Numbered from the stretch's first letter, positions 1-10,017 are shown. The stretch is 12,560 bases of DNA from Chrysomallon squamiferum (GCA_012295275.1 CM022672.1:34617173-34629732), one strand, 5' to 3'. Made by a program: numbers and translations. The notes: generated by a model from the letters alone, not told the origin.

Positions 1-160
1 ATGCTATTCACGAACCTACAGGTTAATAACAAATAGAAAAATAACTTACCTAAATAATGAAGGTTAAAGTTAAAGAAAAACACTTAAAATTTGTCTGTTT
101 AAGTACGATCGTCCGACATCTGTCTTGAAACCGAAACAAGGGAAATTCTGTTTCCGGATT

Positions 161-268
161 TTATTTATAATGTGTTTTATTTATTCTGAAAGTGCCTAAG
201 ACGCTGTAGCTCAGCTGAAACGTGTAAGTGCGAATGCACACCAGACGAGAGAGATTTCTTGACGCCAT
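161..268 (-). CDS. Possible 5' coding exon in good start context, 35 codons to a stop
   Basis: On the minus strand AAAATGGCGTC gives a strong Kozak context. The frame reads MASRNLSRLVCIRTYTFQ and continues to TAA at 163-161. The start is basic, lacks acidic residues and resembles a mitochondrial presequence. If it is a first exon the true splice donor would be before the stop; the GT sites (for example at 241-240) are weak. No downstream exon can be seen because the window ends. This could also be a short non-coding accident. Confidence 0.2.
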   Translation of the reverse strand: MASRNLSRLVCIRTYTFQLSYSVLGTFRINKTHYK

Positions 269-345
269 TTTCGCTGCTTAACCCCATGAGTCAGTGTTTG
301 CAGAGCGCACGTGATTTTCGTTGCGTTTTTCAGTGCGATTCCATG
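262..345 (-). promoter_or_regulatory. Promoter-like patch for the minus-strand start at 268
   Basis: This GC-richer patch within AT-rich DNA contains an E-box CACGTG (308-313), a TGAGTCA AP-1-type site (287-293) and a YY1-like AAAATGGCG around the start codon. These are typical of housekeeping promoters, but each motif is short and could arise by chance. Confidence 0.25.
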
Positions 346-727
346 AATTGATACTCGATCTCTGACAAAGTTATTACCATTAAAATTAGGCGTAACAAAA
401 ATTAACATTAATAGATTTTGACGATAGATGAGCCATATTAATATTTACAGAATAGCGACCATTGGTATTATAAATATAATGACGTCCTATGGATAAGTAG
501 TATGGATAAGTAAATGAACTGATTTTTGTTTATTCATCCAAAAGATTATTTTGTTTATTTATCAGAATAGTCTTGTCGATACTAGTATTTGACAGTTTTA
601 TGACAAAACTGAAAAAAAAACATGCATTTTGCCATTTTCCTTTTTGATGTGATAAAGAAAAAAGTAAGCGATAAACCTCTGTAGTTTAAAAAAAGTAACA
701 AAGAGCAGATAACTTGTAACAGATGAC
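346..727. other. AT-rich DNA without a recognised gene
   Basis: This is AT-rich sequence with a doubled GGATAAGTA motif near 490-511. I see no coding exon or RNA gene. Confidence 0.5.

Positions 728-787
<60 letters not shown>
728..787. repeat. (ATA)n microsatellite
   Basis: About 20 uninterrupted ATA units. The poly-Leu frame on the minus strand across it is an artefact. Confidence 0.98.
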
Positions 788-984
788 TGGAAAAATTTAA
801 ACTGTGTGAAATATATTTATTCTGAGTAAATAATTCAGTATTAATTGGTAATTTTACTACTTTCGGCAACTTTTAAATACTAATTTATTTCTCTGTATAG
901 TGAATGAAAGTGTTATCAAAGATAAACTTTAATATTTTTTTAGTGAATTAATTTTATTACATTACAGAATAAACATGCTCTTGC

Positions 985-1031
985 TGACCAGAAAAAGGCC
1001 AGACTGACCACTTGACCATGCTGTTTGACCA
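985..1031 (+). promoter_or_regulatory. Cluster of four TGACCA hexamers
   Basis: TGACCA occurs at 985-990, 1005-1010, 1013-1018 and 1026-1031, all in one orientation; two are separated by two bases. TGACCA is close to the nuclear-receptor half-site TGACCT (AGGTCA). Binding is inferred only from the motif. Confidence 0.25.
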
Positions 1032-1124
1032 AGTTCTTTAGGTATTCTGATGGTACTGAGTTAAGTAAGCAGACGATAAAATATCTCCACTATAAAAATG
1101 AGAACTGAATGGTTGGAGAATTTG

Positions 1125-1165
1125 CAGAGTTTTTAGAAAGTGTTTGGTTAAAGGGTGATAATTAA
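1125..1165 (+). repeat. Dispersed direct repeat, copy 1
   Basis: CAGAGTT, then AAGTGTTTGG, AAGGG and GATAATTAA match 1643-1680 in order, with a three-base gap and four mismatches. The copies are about 0.5 kb apart and flank the candidate gene and the A40 tract. Confidence 0.6.
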
Positions 1166-1185
1166 AAACTTTACTTATATCAATA

Positions 1186-1451
1186 ATGGACTACACTTAT
1201 AATTGTGTTATAATGTGAGTTATATTTTAACTTCTTCTTCTTCTTCTTGTTCTTATTTTTATTCTTTACAGGATTTTTTTTTTTTTTTCAGTTTAGTGTT
1301 CACAGATGTAAATGAAGAAATGTCGCCTCTGGCTGAATTTAATACAGATTTGTGTTTATCTGAGTTTTGTCATACTGACTCCCAGATTACAAACTGTGTT
1401 ACCATGAGGGTCTATTTCAAACAATACTTCAAGGGGAGAGGGAAACGTTAA
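1186..1451 (+). CDS. Possible small two-exon gene, 62 codons
   Basis: ATG at 1186 opens nine codons and two bases (MDYTYNCVI) to a donor GTGAGT at 1215. A 77-base intron ends in a long T tract and CAG at 1289-1291. The phases match, and the second exon continues LVFTDVNEEMSPLAEFNTDL, then a part with Cys (SEFCHTDSQITNC) and a basic end to TAA at 1449-1451. An in-frame stop lies upstream at 1159. The splice signals are good and the second exon looks more coding-like than its surroundings. The product is not recognised, the last 13 codons fall in a tandem duplication, and no poly(A) signal is near. It could be chance or one exon of something larger. Confidence 0.25.
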
Positions 1452-1484
1452 ATCTCTATTTCAAACAATACTTGATGGGGAGAG
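1411..1484 (+). repeat. 44-base tandem duplication
   Basis: TCTATTTCAAACAATACTT followed by a GGGGAGAG end occurs at 1411-1440 and again at 1455-1484 with two mismatches in 30 bases. The unit including the spacer is 44 bases. The first copy lies in the end of the candidate reading frame. Confidence 0.85.
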
Positions 1485-1596
1485 ATGGGCAAAAATATGA
1501 CATTAATTCATGTGATTCATAAAAAAATGGTACAAAAGGGAACATGAATATTTTTTTCAGAAATGAATTATCTTTGAAATCCTTGATTATTGCCTC

Positions 1597-1597
<1 letters not shown>

Positions 1598-1637
<40 letters not shown>
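1598..1637. repeat. A40 homopolymer
   Basis: Forty consecutive A. It could be the tail of a retroposed sequence, but no clear target-site duplication or retroelement body was seen upstream. Confidence 0.95.
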
Positions 1638-1640
<3 letters not shown>

Positions 1641-1642
1641 TA

Positions 1643-1680
1643 CAGAGTTAAAAAGTGTTTGGCTCAAGGGAGATAATTAA
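1643..1680 (+). repeat. Dispersed direct repeat, copy 2
   Basis: Partner of 1125-1165. It begins six bases after the A40 tract. Flanking sequence on the far side is not similar, so the repeat is short. It may be the trace of an inserted element or a small duplication. Confidence 0.6.
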
Positions 1681-3740
<2,060 letters not shown>

Positions 3741-3741
3741 C

Positions 3742-3889
3742 TGTAGTAGTAATAATAATAATAATAACAATGAGAGAGACCATCTGACAGACAGACACAC
3801 TCAGACACACACAGACATAGAGACACACACAGACACAGGCACACACTCAGACACACACAGACACAAACACACATACACATACATAAACA
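3742..3889. repeat. (AAT)n followed by AC/AGAC-rich low-complexity DNA
   Basis: A short AAT run (to about 3767) is followed after 20 bases by an imperfect array built from ACAC, AGAC and CAGACAC words. Thr-His frames across it are artefacts. Confidence 0.9.
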
Positions 3890-3898
3890 TTAAAACAG

Positions 3899-4092
3899 AA
3901 CACCCTGCTATCACGGAATTTAAATGGGCCTGTTCCGCAATGCGGTTATTTCGAGTTATGTCCCTTGATTTGTCATTAGATGCCGCTGCGAAAACCAGAT
4001 CAGCTATTGCGAAGAACACAGCACGACGAAGCAAACTGTTATCAACAAAACACGCTCTAAATACCCGCGACATAAGCCTGTTGACAAGCTGA
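3899..4092. other. GC-richer block open on both strands
   Basis: This block has clearly higher GC than its surroundings and no stop in one frame on each strand. The plus frame reads LDAAAKTRSAIAKNTARRSK; the minus frame reads NSLLRRAVFFAIADLVFAAA. A palindrome CCGCA-A-TGCGG lies at 3935-3945. Neither frame has a recognisable domain or convincing splice borders. It may be an eroded exon, a conserved regulatory element or part of an old transposon. Confidence 0.3.
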
Positions 4093-4170
4093 TAACTGAC
4101 CAGAATCTCTCCACTCATCTCTGATTGATTGCAGAGCCAGAGGTAGGATTTCATTAAGAAACCATTAAAT

Positions 4171-5188
4171 TATTTATCCAACATACTCTGTACGTAAACA
4201 GACTCAAACAATTACAAACTAACAAAGGGCTTTGACTCTGCCCAGCGAGTTAGATGTGGTCACCTCGTTCCTGTTCCCTGTGGAACACGTGTAACATCCG
4301 CTCCATGTTAACATGTAATATCAGAAAGTTAAATATAACAGTTAAACCTTACTATAATATTTTACTCAATTCGTCATTCTTAAAATCAGACAACTCGGCC
4401 CAGGAACAACTCTGCACAGGGACAGTCTTGTCTATTGTTGGACAAGTGTTGTTTTTAAATTAAAGTATTCTCACCGAAATAAAAGAATGTGTTTGCTGAT
4501 CCATTTATCTTTGAAGATTGTTTCCGGTGTTCAAATAATTTGTTTTTGTTCTACAGTCGGTGATCTAAACATTGGAGATGATCCCAGACAAAACTGACAA
4601 AATTTCTTTATCGTACTTTATCTAGTAACAACATAGCCTCCTGACTTCCAATGAGTGGCTAATGAACAAGTAAATGATATCACCCTACAGACGTTGTTTT
4701 GTGATTTTACCTGCTATTAAAAAGTAAATCCAATTTGTGAGCAGGATGACATTGTCAGCAAGTAATGCATATAACCGTCCGACTTGTTTAGATCGCTATT
4801 GATGAATGTGTGTGTCGGTTACCGGCCAGGTGTTAAACCTTAGTCACACAAACTTGCTATGTACGTGACTGTGTAGTTATATGTGTATAATTGTATGACG
4901 TTGTGATGTATATGAATATGTTAAACATTAGTAGTGAAATGTATTAGGAAAGTATGGATTTTATAATTGCATGAATGAATAACATATGGTGTTATGTCAT
5001 GTGTATTGTTTGATAGGAACCATGTATTAGCGATATGTGACCAGATGTTTAATTATCTATGAGACTCTAGGGAATGTCATGCGTTATATATATTTCTTAT
5101 TGTAATGTCGTGTATTCTGCTCTTGTTGTATTTTAGTTAATTGATTTGATTGTTTTAGGGTTTTAAACATAAATTGTGTGTCATGTCA
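4171..5188. other. No recognised gene; GT-rich part from about 4800
   Basis: A GC-richer patch at 4240-4450 has an open frame of 69 codons without known motifs. From about 4790 the plus strand becomes TGTG/TATG-rich up to a possible poly(A) signal, as in a 3' untranslated or non-coding transcript, but no exon is evident. Confidence 0.4.
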
Positions 5189-5215
5189 AATAAAAAGCCA
5201 TTGTCGTCTTTTTGA
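5189..5215 (+). terminator. Candidate polyadenylation site
   Basis: AATAAA (5189-5194) is followed within 15 bases by a GU/U-rich stretch (TTGTCGTCTTTTTG). That is the normal arrangement of a cleavage and polyadenylation site. No plus-strand gene upstream of it is recognised, so it may be chance or end a non-coding transcript. Confidence 0.25.
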
Positions 5216-5525
5216 AAAGAAACTCAAATGCTATTATATATATTATAAATTTAAACACAACACACACATATATAATACAGTTGTGGAAATTGTCTAACTT
5301 TATTTCAGGCGCGGAAAAGACTTTTAATTTCAATCTTCCTTTAGTGATACAGATAAAAACATATGTTCGCTAGAAAATAAAATTTCCTTTTTAGAATTTC
5401 TTCTTTTTTTCCATATCCTTGATTATCTATAAATATTTGTCATTTTATCCTGTTTATTATTATATTAAATGGCTGTCTAAACAACAATATTATATTTTAT
5501 TAGGTTGTTGTTAAATTATGCTTAC

Positions 5526-5618
5526 CTCTGCTGCCTTTCTCATTGAATGGGAACAAAACACAGAGTTAAAAACACTGAAGATCGTAAACACAGCGAATTT
5601 AGCTTGAGCCGATTGCAT
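5526..5618 (-). CDS. Paralogous signal-peptide exon (exon 1 of a second, divergent gene copy)
   Basis: Reading leftwards from ATG at 5618, this 93-base exon encodes 31 codons and ends at the donor GTAAGC (from 5525) in phase 0. It starts MQSAQAKFAVFT, has a hydrophobic stretch ending NSVFC, and then a tail (SHSMRKAAE) unlike the GLKV of the right copy. Against the exon at 10336-10413 it differs by substitutions, some silent, and a 15-base in-frame length difference, so the frame has been kept since duplication. The leader and the start of the intron are also homologous. No matching cysteine-rich or Hint exon was found to the left in this window. They may lie beyond position 1, may have been replaced, or may be lost, so whether the gene works is open. 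Confidence 0.6.
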
Positions 5619-5880
5619 TCTACAGTAATAGTATTACTAATAGAAAAACCAACAGGAACATAATTTAAATAGTTTCATATATTCAAATACGCACAGATTT
5701 TTTTTCACTTAATTCGATCGATCCAGTAACAAATACTTGTAGTTTTCTTTTTTTTGAAACTGCTCGTTTGTTCATGATCGTTATTAAAAAGGACATTATG
5801 TTGCTATAATAAAAAGCGTTTATTTGAAATTCTCTTGTAAAACTACATATTTATTAAATAAGCGAGAAGTGATACTATCG

Positions 5881-5888
5881 TTTACATA
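5881..5888 (-). promoter_or_regulatory. Candidate TATA-like box of the left paralog
   Basis: TATGTAAA on the minus strand is the aligned partner of TATATAAA at 10070-10077. It lies 263 bases from the end of the box to the paralogous ATG. One base departs from the better consensus of the right copy, so the left promoter may be weaker. Positional homology is the main support. Confidence 0.3.
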
Positions 5889-6160
5889 ATGTAGTGAATA
5901 ACCTTGAATACAGTTTTATTCAGTTTGTAATACAGACTCCAGCTACATAAAGTACAGGGAATCAGATAAGTTATGTAGTGTTGTGTGTTTATTTATTTTA
6001 ATTAGACATTTCACTATTGTATAAGATTTTAATTATTGTGTATTCATATCACAGCCAAAACATTATAAAGAGGTTTAGCAAGCAAAATACAAAGGCTCGG
6101 ACTACTGTTTAGATTTCGGATCACAATCAAACTCAACTATGTTGTGAATGTTAATTTGCC

Positions 6161-6330
6161 TAACCCCGGGGCTGTTGTCCAGTTTGTGTCTTTATAAACG
6201 TGGCTCGGGTACCACCCAGCTATCGGCTTTGTGTCAAACACGTGTAAACAAACTTACATTAACACAAACCAACATCAGCCCGATGTTGAGTACGACCACC
6301 ACGTAAACCACGTCTCACTGTGTGACGTGT
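6161..6330 (+). promoter_or_regulatory. GC-richer promoter-like patch
   Basis: The patch contains the palindrome CCCCGGGG (6164-6171), TATAAA (6193-6198) and an E-box CACGTG (6239-6244) within 80 bases, in otherwise AT-rich DNA. No start codon with a convincing exon follows. Weak support. Confidence 0.2.
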
Positions 6331-6333
6331 GTA

Positions 6334-6386
6334 ACAAACACAAAATACAAACACAAAATACAAACACAAATACAAACACAAAATAC
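6334..6386. repeat. ACAAACACAAAAT minisatellite
   Basis: About four copies of a 12-13 base AC/A-rich unit. Asn-Thr-rich translation across it is an artefact. Confidence 0.85.
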
Positions 6387-6430
6387 ATTTTCTGTCAAAT
6401 TATTTTCAAAAACGTAACACAAGTTTAGAT

Positions 6431-7440
6431 GATACTAAGGAAAATGCATTGTACTTGGTTTTTAGTTATCACGAGATTATTATAACTAGCATTCGTTATT
6501 TCTAATGTCTTATTATTCCCTAAACAGTAACAGAAAACTGTAAGGTATTGAATCAGTAACAGAGGTTCTTTTTGTGTTGTTATATTCTAAAGGAAAGTGT
6601 TACGAACAAATTGGAATGCAGTTATATCTAAGAGAAACAAAAAGAGAAATTGTTATTGCAGTTGATATGTTGGGCTTGTCTTAAGTCAATCCAGATAGTT
6701 CAAAAATATTAAGGAAGATTTAATTCAACCCAGACTGAAAGTCTCTCTTCACTGTATTGAAAACTAGATGTTGATAATGCATCGGTCGAATGTCAGTTAG
6801 ACTTGTTTGGCAACATTGTAAAATTAAAATAATTATAATACGGATGTGAAAACCAGGGATTCAGTCATTTAGTATAAGTTAAAGGATTCAGTCTCAAGTT
6901 TCACAGATATTTTATGTAAACACCAAACTTTCTGGTGAATTAGCAATATTTCCGTTGTTTATAAGTGCTGAAATAAGAATGAATATATATTGGGTAAATG
7001 TTTTTAATTGTATGAATCTAACTTAATATTTTGCTATCTTAAGTCTATGGTTATCTTTTGTAAAAGTATTTCTAGATAAACATGTGTTTCTAACATGTAT
7101 AGCTTCATTGACGTGAACATCGTGTAATTTAAAACACGCTGTAAAAAGAATACTACATGATCGTATGTTAAAAAACGATGATGAATTTGAATCGGTTAAG
7201 GAATTTACGACTGGTAATGTGAAACATTAATGGGTTTAATATCTGAAAGAGAAAAATTGCATCGGTCATTTTTATAATGAATCTAAATTGTCTGAAATAT
7301 TTTAAATGTTGTCATGCTGTACTCATAACAATGTTATAAATGCAAAATTAATTCAAAGTTATTTTTCTAACACTAAAACAGAAATGGTAAATGGTATCTG
7401 TCACTTTTGGAATTTTTATGGTGAAAAATTATTTTTAACC
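6431..7440. other. AT-rich DNA, no gene seen
   Basis: No open stretch with coding character, no RNA gene and no repeat family recognised. A 5' terminal repeat of the Tigger element was looked for here and not found. Confidence 0.5.
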
Positions 7441-7470
7441 GTACAACTTTATCTGCTGAGATAAATTAAC

Positions 7471-7559
7471 ACAGACACACACACACACACACATACACGA
7501 AGCTATATATATATACACACACACACATCATAATTAATATTATGATTAATATTATAATA
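7471..7559. repeat. Compound (AC)n-(TA)n repeat with ATTAATATTAT repeats
   Basis: Two AC tracts flank a TATATA run, followed by a doubled ATTAATATTAT motif. It lies just before the transposase remains, where the 5' end of the Tigger element would be, and may have replaced or split that end. Confidence 0.9.
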
Positions 7560-7592
7560 CACTTTGAAGAAACAAAATGTTGACATTTATTT

Positions 7593-8411
7593 TCAACAGT
7601 GTTATTGATGATTTGCACTATCCTGAAGAAAAAAGATGTAATCAAGACAGACAACGTGGCCAAACGTGTGACTAATCTAACGAGGCAAATATCCAAACTT
7701 TTAGATGAAGTTGAAAAGCTTCTCTTAATTTGGATCAATGAAAAGCAACTTGCAGTAATACGTGAAAAGGCAAAGACTTTTGAACAATGATTTGTTGTTT
7801 AAATCGCCTTGAACTTCTGCTAAAAGTGACGAGTTTAAGGTCAGCAGAAGTTGGTTGGAGAAGTATTCGCAGTGTTATTAGGCACGGGGAAGCTGCAAGT
7901 TCCAACGAGAAAGAAGCGGAAAAGTTTAAGGTGAAATTTGAGATCTTTGTCAGAAGGCTACTTTCCTCAATAGTGTTTAACTGCGACGAGACGGGTCTCA
8001 AGAGGACATGTGTGACTCAGGAGGAGAAGGCGCAACCGGGGCAGAAACCAACGAAAGAGAGTCTGACGTTGTTGTTACGTGCCAATGCATGTGACAACTG
8101 CAAGATTAAGCCACTGTTGGTCTACCACTCAGAAAATCCTCGCGTCTTTAAGCACAATTAACGTCCAGAAAAAACAAAGTCACTGTGACGTGGAGACTAA
8201 TGAGAAGGCATGAGTGACGAGACTAACCTTGATGAACGATAACGCGATGGCACACTTCAGAAACATTCTCCGACAAAGAAACACATTTCTCTTGATCGTC
8301 TCTCAAGCGGAAAGAAGCAGAGCCAGATGCCAAAAAACGCGAAAACAAACCGCTGAAGGAACTTTCCCCAGTGTTACTGTGGAAGGAGACTCGCTTTCCA
8401 ATCAACATCTT
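7593..8411 (+). pseudogene. Broken Tigger transposase (TIGD1-like, pogo class, DDE)
   Basis: Fragments in changing frames match Tigger transposases in the expected order. An N-terminal part (TILKKKD, LTRQ, VEKLLLIWINEKQLA, EKAK) ends at a TGA at 7788-7790. A short piece in another frame (FKVSRSWLEKY, about 7831-7863) is followed by RSVIRHGEAAS, FNCDETGL with the first catalytic Asp, ITQEEK-like TCVTQEEKAQPGQKP, SLTLLLRANA, and CKIKPLLVYHSENPRVFK. Then come a frameshift, KA-stop-VTR (TGA for the usual Trp codon at 8211-8213) and a diverged DNAMAH (second Asp). The block with the third Asp (LQPMDQ) is missing, and a tail resembling EGTFPSVTVEGDSLSNQ follows. It cannot encode an active enzyme. 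Confidence 0.9.
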
Positions 8412-8570
8412 CCTCCTCTTCAAAACCACCGTCCACCCGTGACAGGACTCTCCGCCACGTTGCAAGTCACAGTAAAATACATCCACAGTAATCTCAGTGT
8501 TTTTCTATGTGTATGGTTATTTTAGGAAAATTCTGTGTTTATTCCTGCAGAAAGTCCTGAAAACAGTGAA

Positions 8571-8576
8571 AATAAA
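8571..8576 (+). terminator. Polyadenylation signal of the Tigger element
   Basis: AATAAA lies between the transposase tail and the 3' terminal repeat, where an element-encoded signal would be expected. No clear GU-rich element follows. Confidence 0.35.
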
Positions 8577-8640
8577 ACAATTCTGTGGGCTGGAACGGAT
8601 TGTTTACAGCTACATTATTTCAGTTTATAAAAGGAGATTT

Positions 8641-8672
8641 GGAACGAGTTAATATAAGCCGAGTTTCCACTG
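8641..8672 (-). mobile_element. 3' terminal inverted repeat of the Tigger element
   Basis: On the minus strand it begins CAGTGGAAACTCGG and ends near CTCGTTCC, the style of Tigger termini, and is followed on the + strand by TA at 8673-8674, the target duplication of pogo/mariner elements. A second GGAACGG core about 50 bases inward is also typical. The matching 5' terminal repeat was not found, so the element is 5'-truncated or too eroded. Confidence 0.75.
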
Positions 8673-8674
8673 TA

Positions 8675-9299
8675 TTATTCTAATCAACTTTATTATTGAT
8701 ATTATCACTATATTCATTATTATTACTGTCCTTCTCGTCGTCTTTTCTATATAACATAGCCAAACTGGTTATTTATATATACGTGTCTTTTCCTAGTTAA
8801 TATAACTGTTCCATCTTGAAGTCTACTAAAGTACGAAGATATCGTTGTACTTAACTATCTGGAAGAAGTAAAACAATATGCTTACATATTTGAAGGTAAA
8901 TTCACTTGGGTTGTAATGTTTGCCATATCTGCATCATGTCCAGGTCATTGAGTTAACAAACACAAGCAGTTAAGACATTAAAACAGTTGATGAAAGGACA
9001 CCACAGCACTGGCTTCTGCTGAAGGGAGTTACCACGATATCGCGGTAAATCGCAAATGTTACAACACGTTAGACCGAACAGATCACAAACTGCTCTTTTT
9101 TGTACACACATTCTTAGTAATGTTTAGTAAATACACTTCAACACAAGAAGGAAGAAAAGTCAACTTGAAATGTTTAGTTTTTCAATTGTAGTAACATATT
9201 TTACATTTTCCAATGGAAAAATCGGTAATGCCAGTCTTACTACTAGTACAAATACAGTTGTTATTACTACTATTTCTAATATTAATGCAAATTACTAGA
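8675..9299. other. Spacer between the Tigger element and the exon-4 relic
   Basis: AT-rich DNA with TTATTA runs near 8675-8730. If the relic at 9361 had a following Hint exon it would lie here on the minus strand; no YAPLT or SCYA-like motif is convincing. Confidence 0.4.
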
Positions 9300-9590
9300 C
9301 AACGTGTACTATAACTACAACAGCTGCTATTGAAATTTAGTATTATTACTACTAGATTACCTTGTTTGAAAGAAATGTTTGTACAACTTGAGCTGGACAG
9401 ATATCATCTGAACAGCTTTCTGTTTTGAACAAATAATCACCTGCTTTCACTGATTTCGCAAAACTGAAGGAACCAACAAATACAGTATAAGAAACAGATA
9501 GTATAATTATGACTGAGTGTATCGTGTTATTCTGATAAAAGTGAAAGTCTATCTGATATTTTTTTTATTAAAAAATAAATGTGAATGAAA
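9300..9590 (-). repeat. Partial inverted copy of exon 4 with flanking introns
   Basis: The reverse complement matches roughly 11950-12230. The upstream intron keeps blocks such as CAGTCATAAT and TTCTTATACTATATTTGTT before the acceptor. The downstream intron keeps CTAGTA and a TGTTGTAGT stretch. Ends are approximate because similarity fades into AT-rich DNA. Confidence 0.6.
9361..9463 (-). pseudogene. Relic of Hint exon 4 (third copy)
   Basis: Read on the minus strand, an acceptor TTCCTTCAG is followed by FAKSVKAGDYLF..ESC and AQVVQTFLSNK, then a donor GTAATC (from 9360). It matches exon 4 of the right-hand gene at most positions, and both flanking introns are homologous. Compared with exon 4 it lacks four bases in the A-run near its 3' end, so it closes in phase 0 instead of phase 1. 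It would put the next Hint exon out of frame unless splicing has shifted. The Pro of the PGD block is Ala. Its own exons 1-3 should lie to the right, between 9464 and about 10069, but none is recognisable there and the + strand promoter follows. A decayed partial copy is the simplest reading. Confidence 0.65.
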
Positions 9591-9678
9591 TCTCAAATGT
9601 TATTATCTGATTTGAACGACGTTATATTGCAACAGTAAAACTGTTTCTACGAAAGCATGTGCTTATACAATCTAACAT

Positions 9679-10017
9679 TTATTTTATGTTTATGACTTCA
9701 TTGATGACGTTCCGTTGCTCACGTACATTTCTGAACCTGAAGTCTGAACTGGGATGTGGGCGTTCGTTAGCAGCAACAGGTTCTTTAAATCCACTTTTAT
9801 CTTCTTTAGTGACCTTGTCATTGATCACCGTGATTTAAATTTCTAGATATGGATTAAATTTTTTAAGCAGTATAGATTAATTTAGCTTCTTGGTAGGGTC
9901 ACGAAGCTCAAGCTTTATTAGATTCGTGACAGATTTGACCCCGATTCTATTCTCAATTTTAGTATGCTCAGGAGTCAATTGACGATTTTGAAGAAAATCT
10001 TTGTGGATCTTTGATTT
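9679..10017 (-). other. Two neighbouring open stretches, possible decayed coding DNA
   Basis: On the minus strand 10017-9877 is open for 46 codons (KDFLQNRQLTPEHTKIEN, LIKLELRDPTKK) to TAA. A second frame, 9834-9679, is open for 51 codons (VINDKVTKEDKSGFKEP, RPHPSSDFRFRNVREQ) to TAA. Their charged, low-AT content is coding-like and they sit where exons 1-3 of the third Hint copy should be. They show no clear Hint motif, and stretches of this length arise by chance in AT-rich DNA. Confidence 0.2.

Larger units (their letters stand above)
5321..5888 (-). repeat. Left arm of inverted duplication
   Basis: This is the reverse-complement partner of 10070-10612. The distance from TATA-like box to start codon is nearly the same in both arms (about 270 and 266 bases). 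Leader, exon and intron landmarks occur in the same order. The intron part diverges through several small indels but stays recognisable to the ATTAAAAG that ends near 5321. The arms are about 4.2 kb apart and their genes point away from each other. Confidence 0.82.

Noticed and set aside
205-345. tRNA-like or SINE-like start (GTAGCTCAGCTG at 206-217) with a B-box-like GTGCGATTCC at 334-343
   Set aside because: The boxes are about 115 bases apart, no cloverleaf forms and no tail follows.
582-869. Poly-Leu reading frame on the minus strand
   Set aside because: It is caused by the (ATA)n microsatellite and mimics a membrane segment.
4378-4450. Possible Hint-like VVPG motif and CPC on the minus strand, as a candidate exon 2 for the left paralog
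   Set aside because: Only a short DNA run resembles exon 2; CFPGD is absent, the cysteine pattern does not match and a stop interrupts the frame.
4812-4850. Hairpin-like GGTTACCGG..AAACC with flanking GTGTG/CACAC
   Set aside because: The pairing is short and broken, so it does not support a structured RNA.
8214-8525. 103-codon open frame as a separate gene
   Set aside because: It is the 3' part of the broken Tigger transposase (VTR block, DNAMAH, EGD tail) running into non-coding element sequence.
8955-9060. Minus-strand VVTPFSRSQCCGVLSS as a candidate last Hint block of the third copy
   Set aside because: The resemblance to YAPLT..GT..SCYA is too loose, no clear acceptor in the right phase was seen and a stop follows soon.
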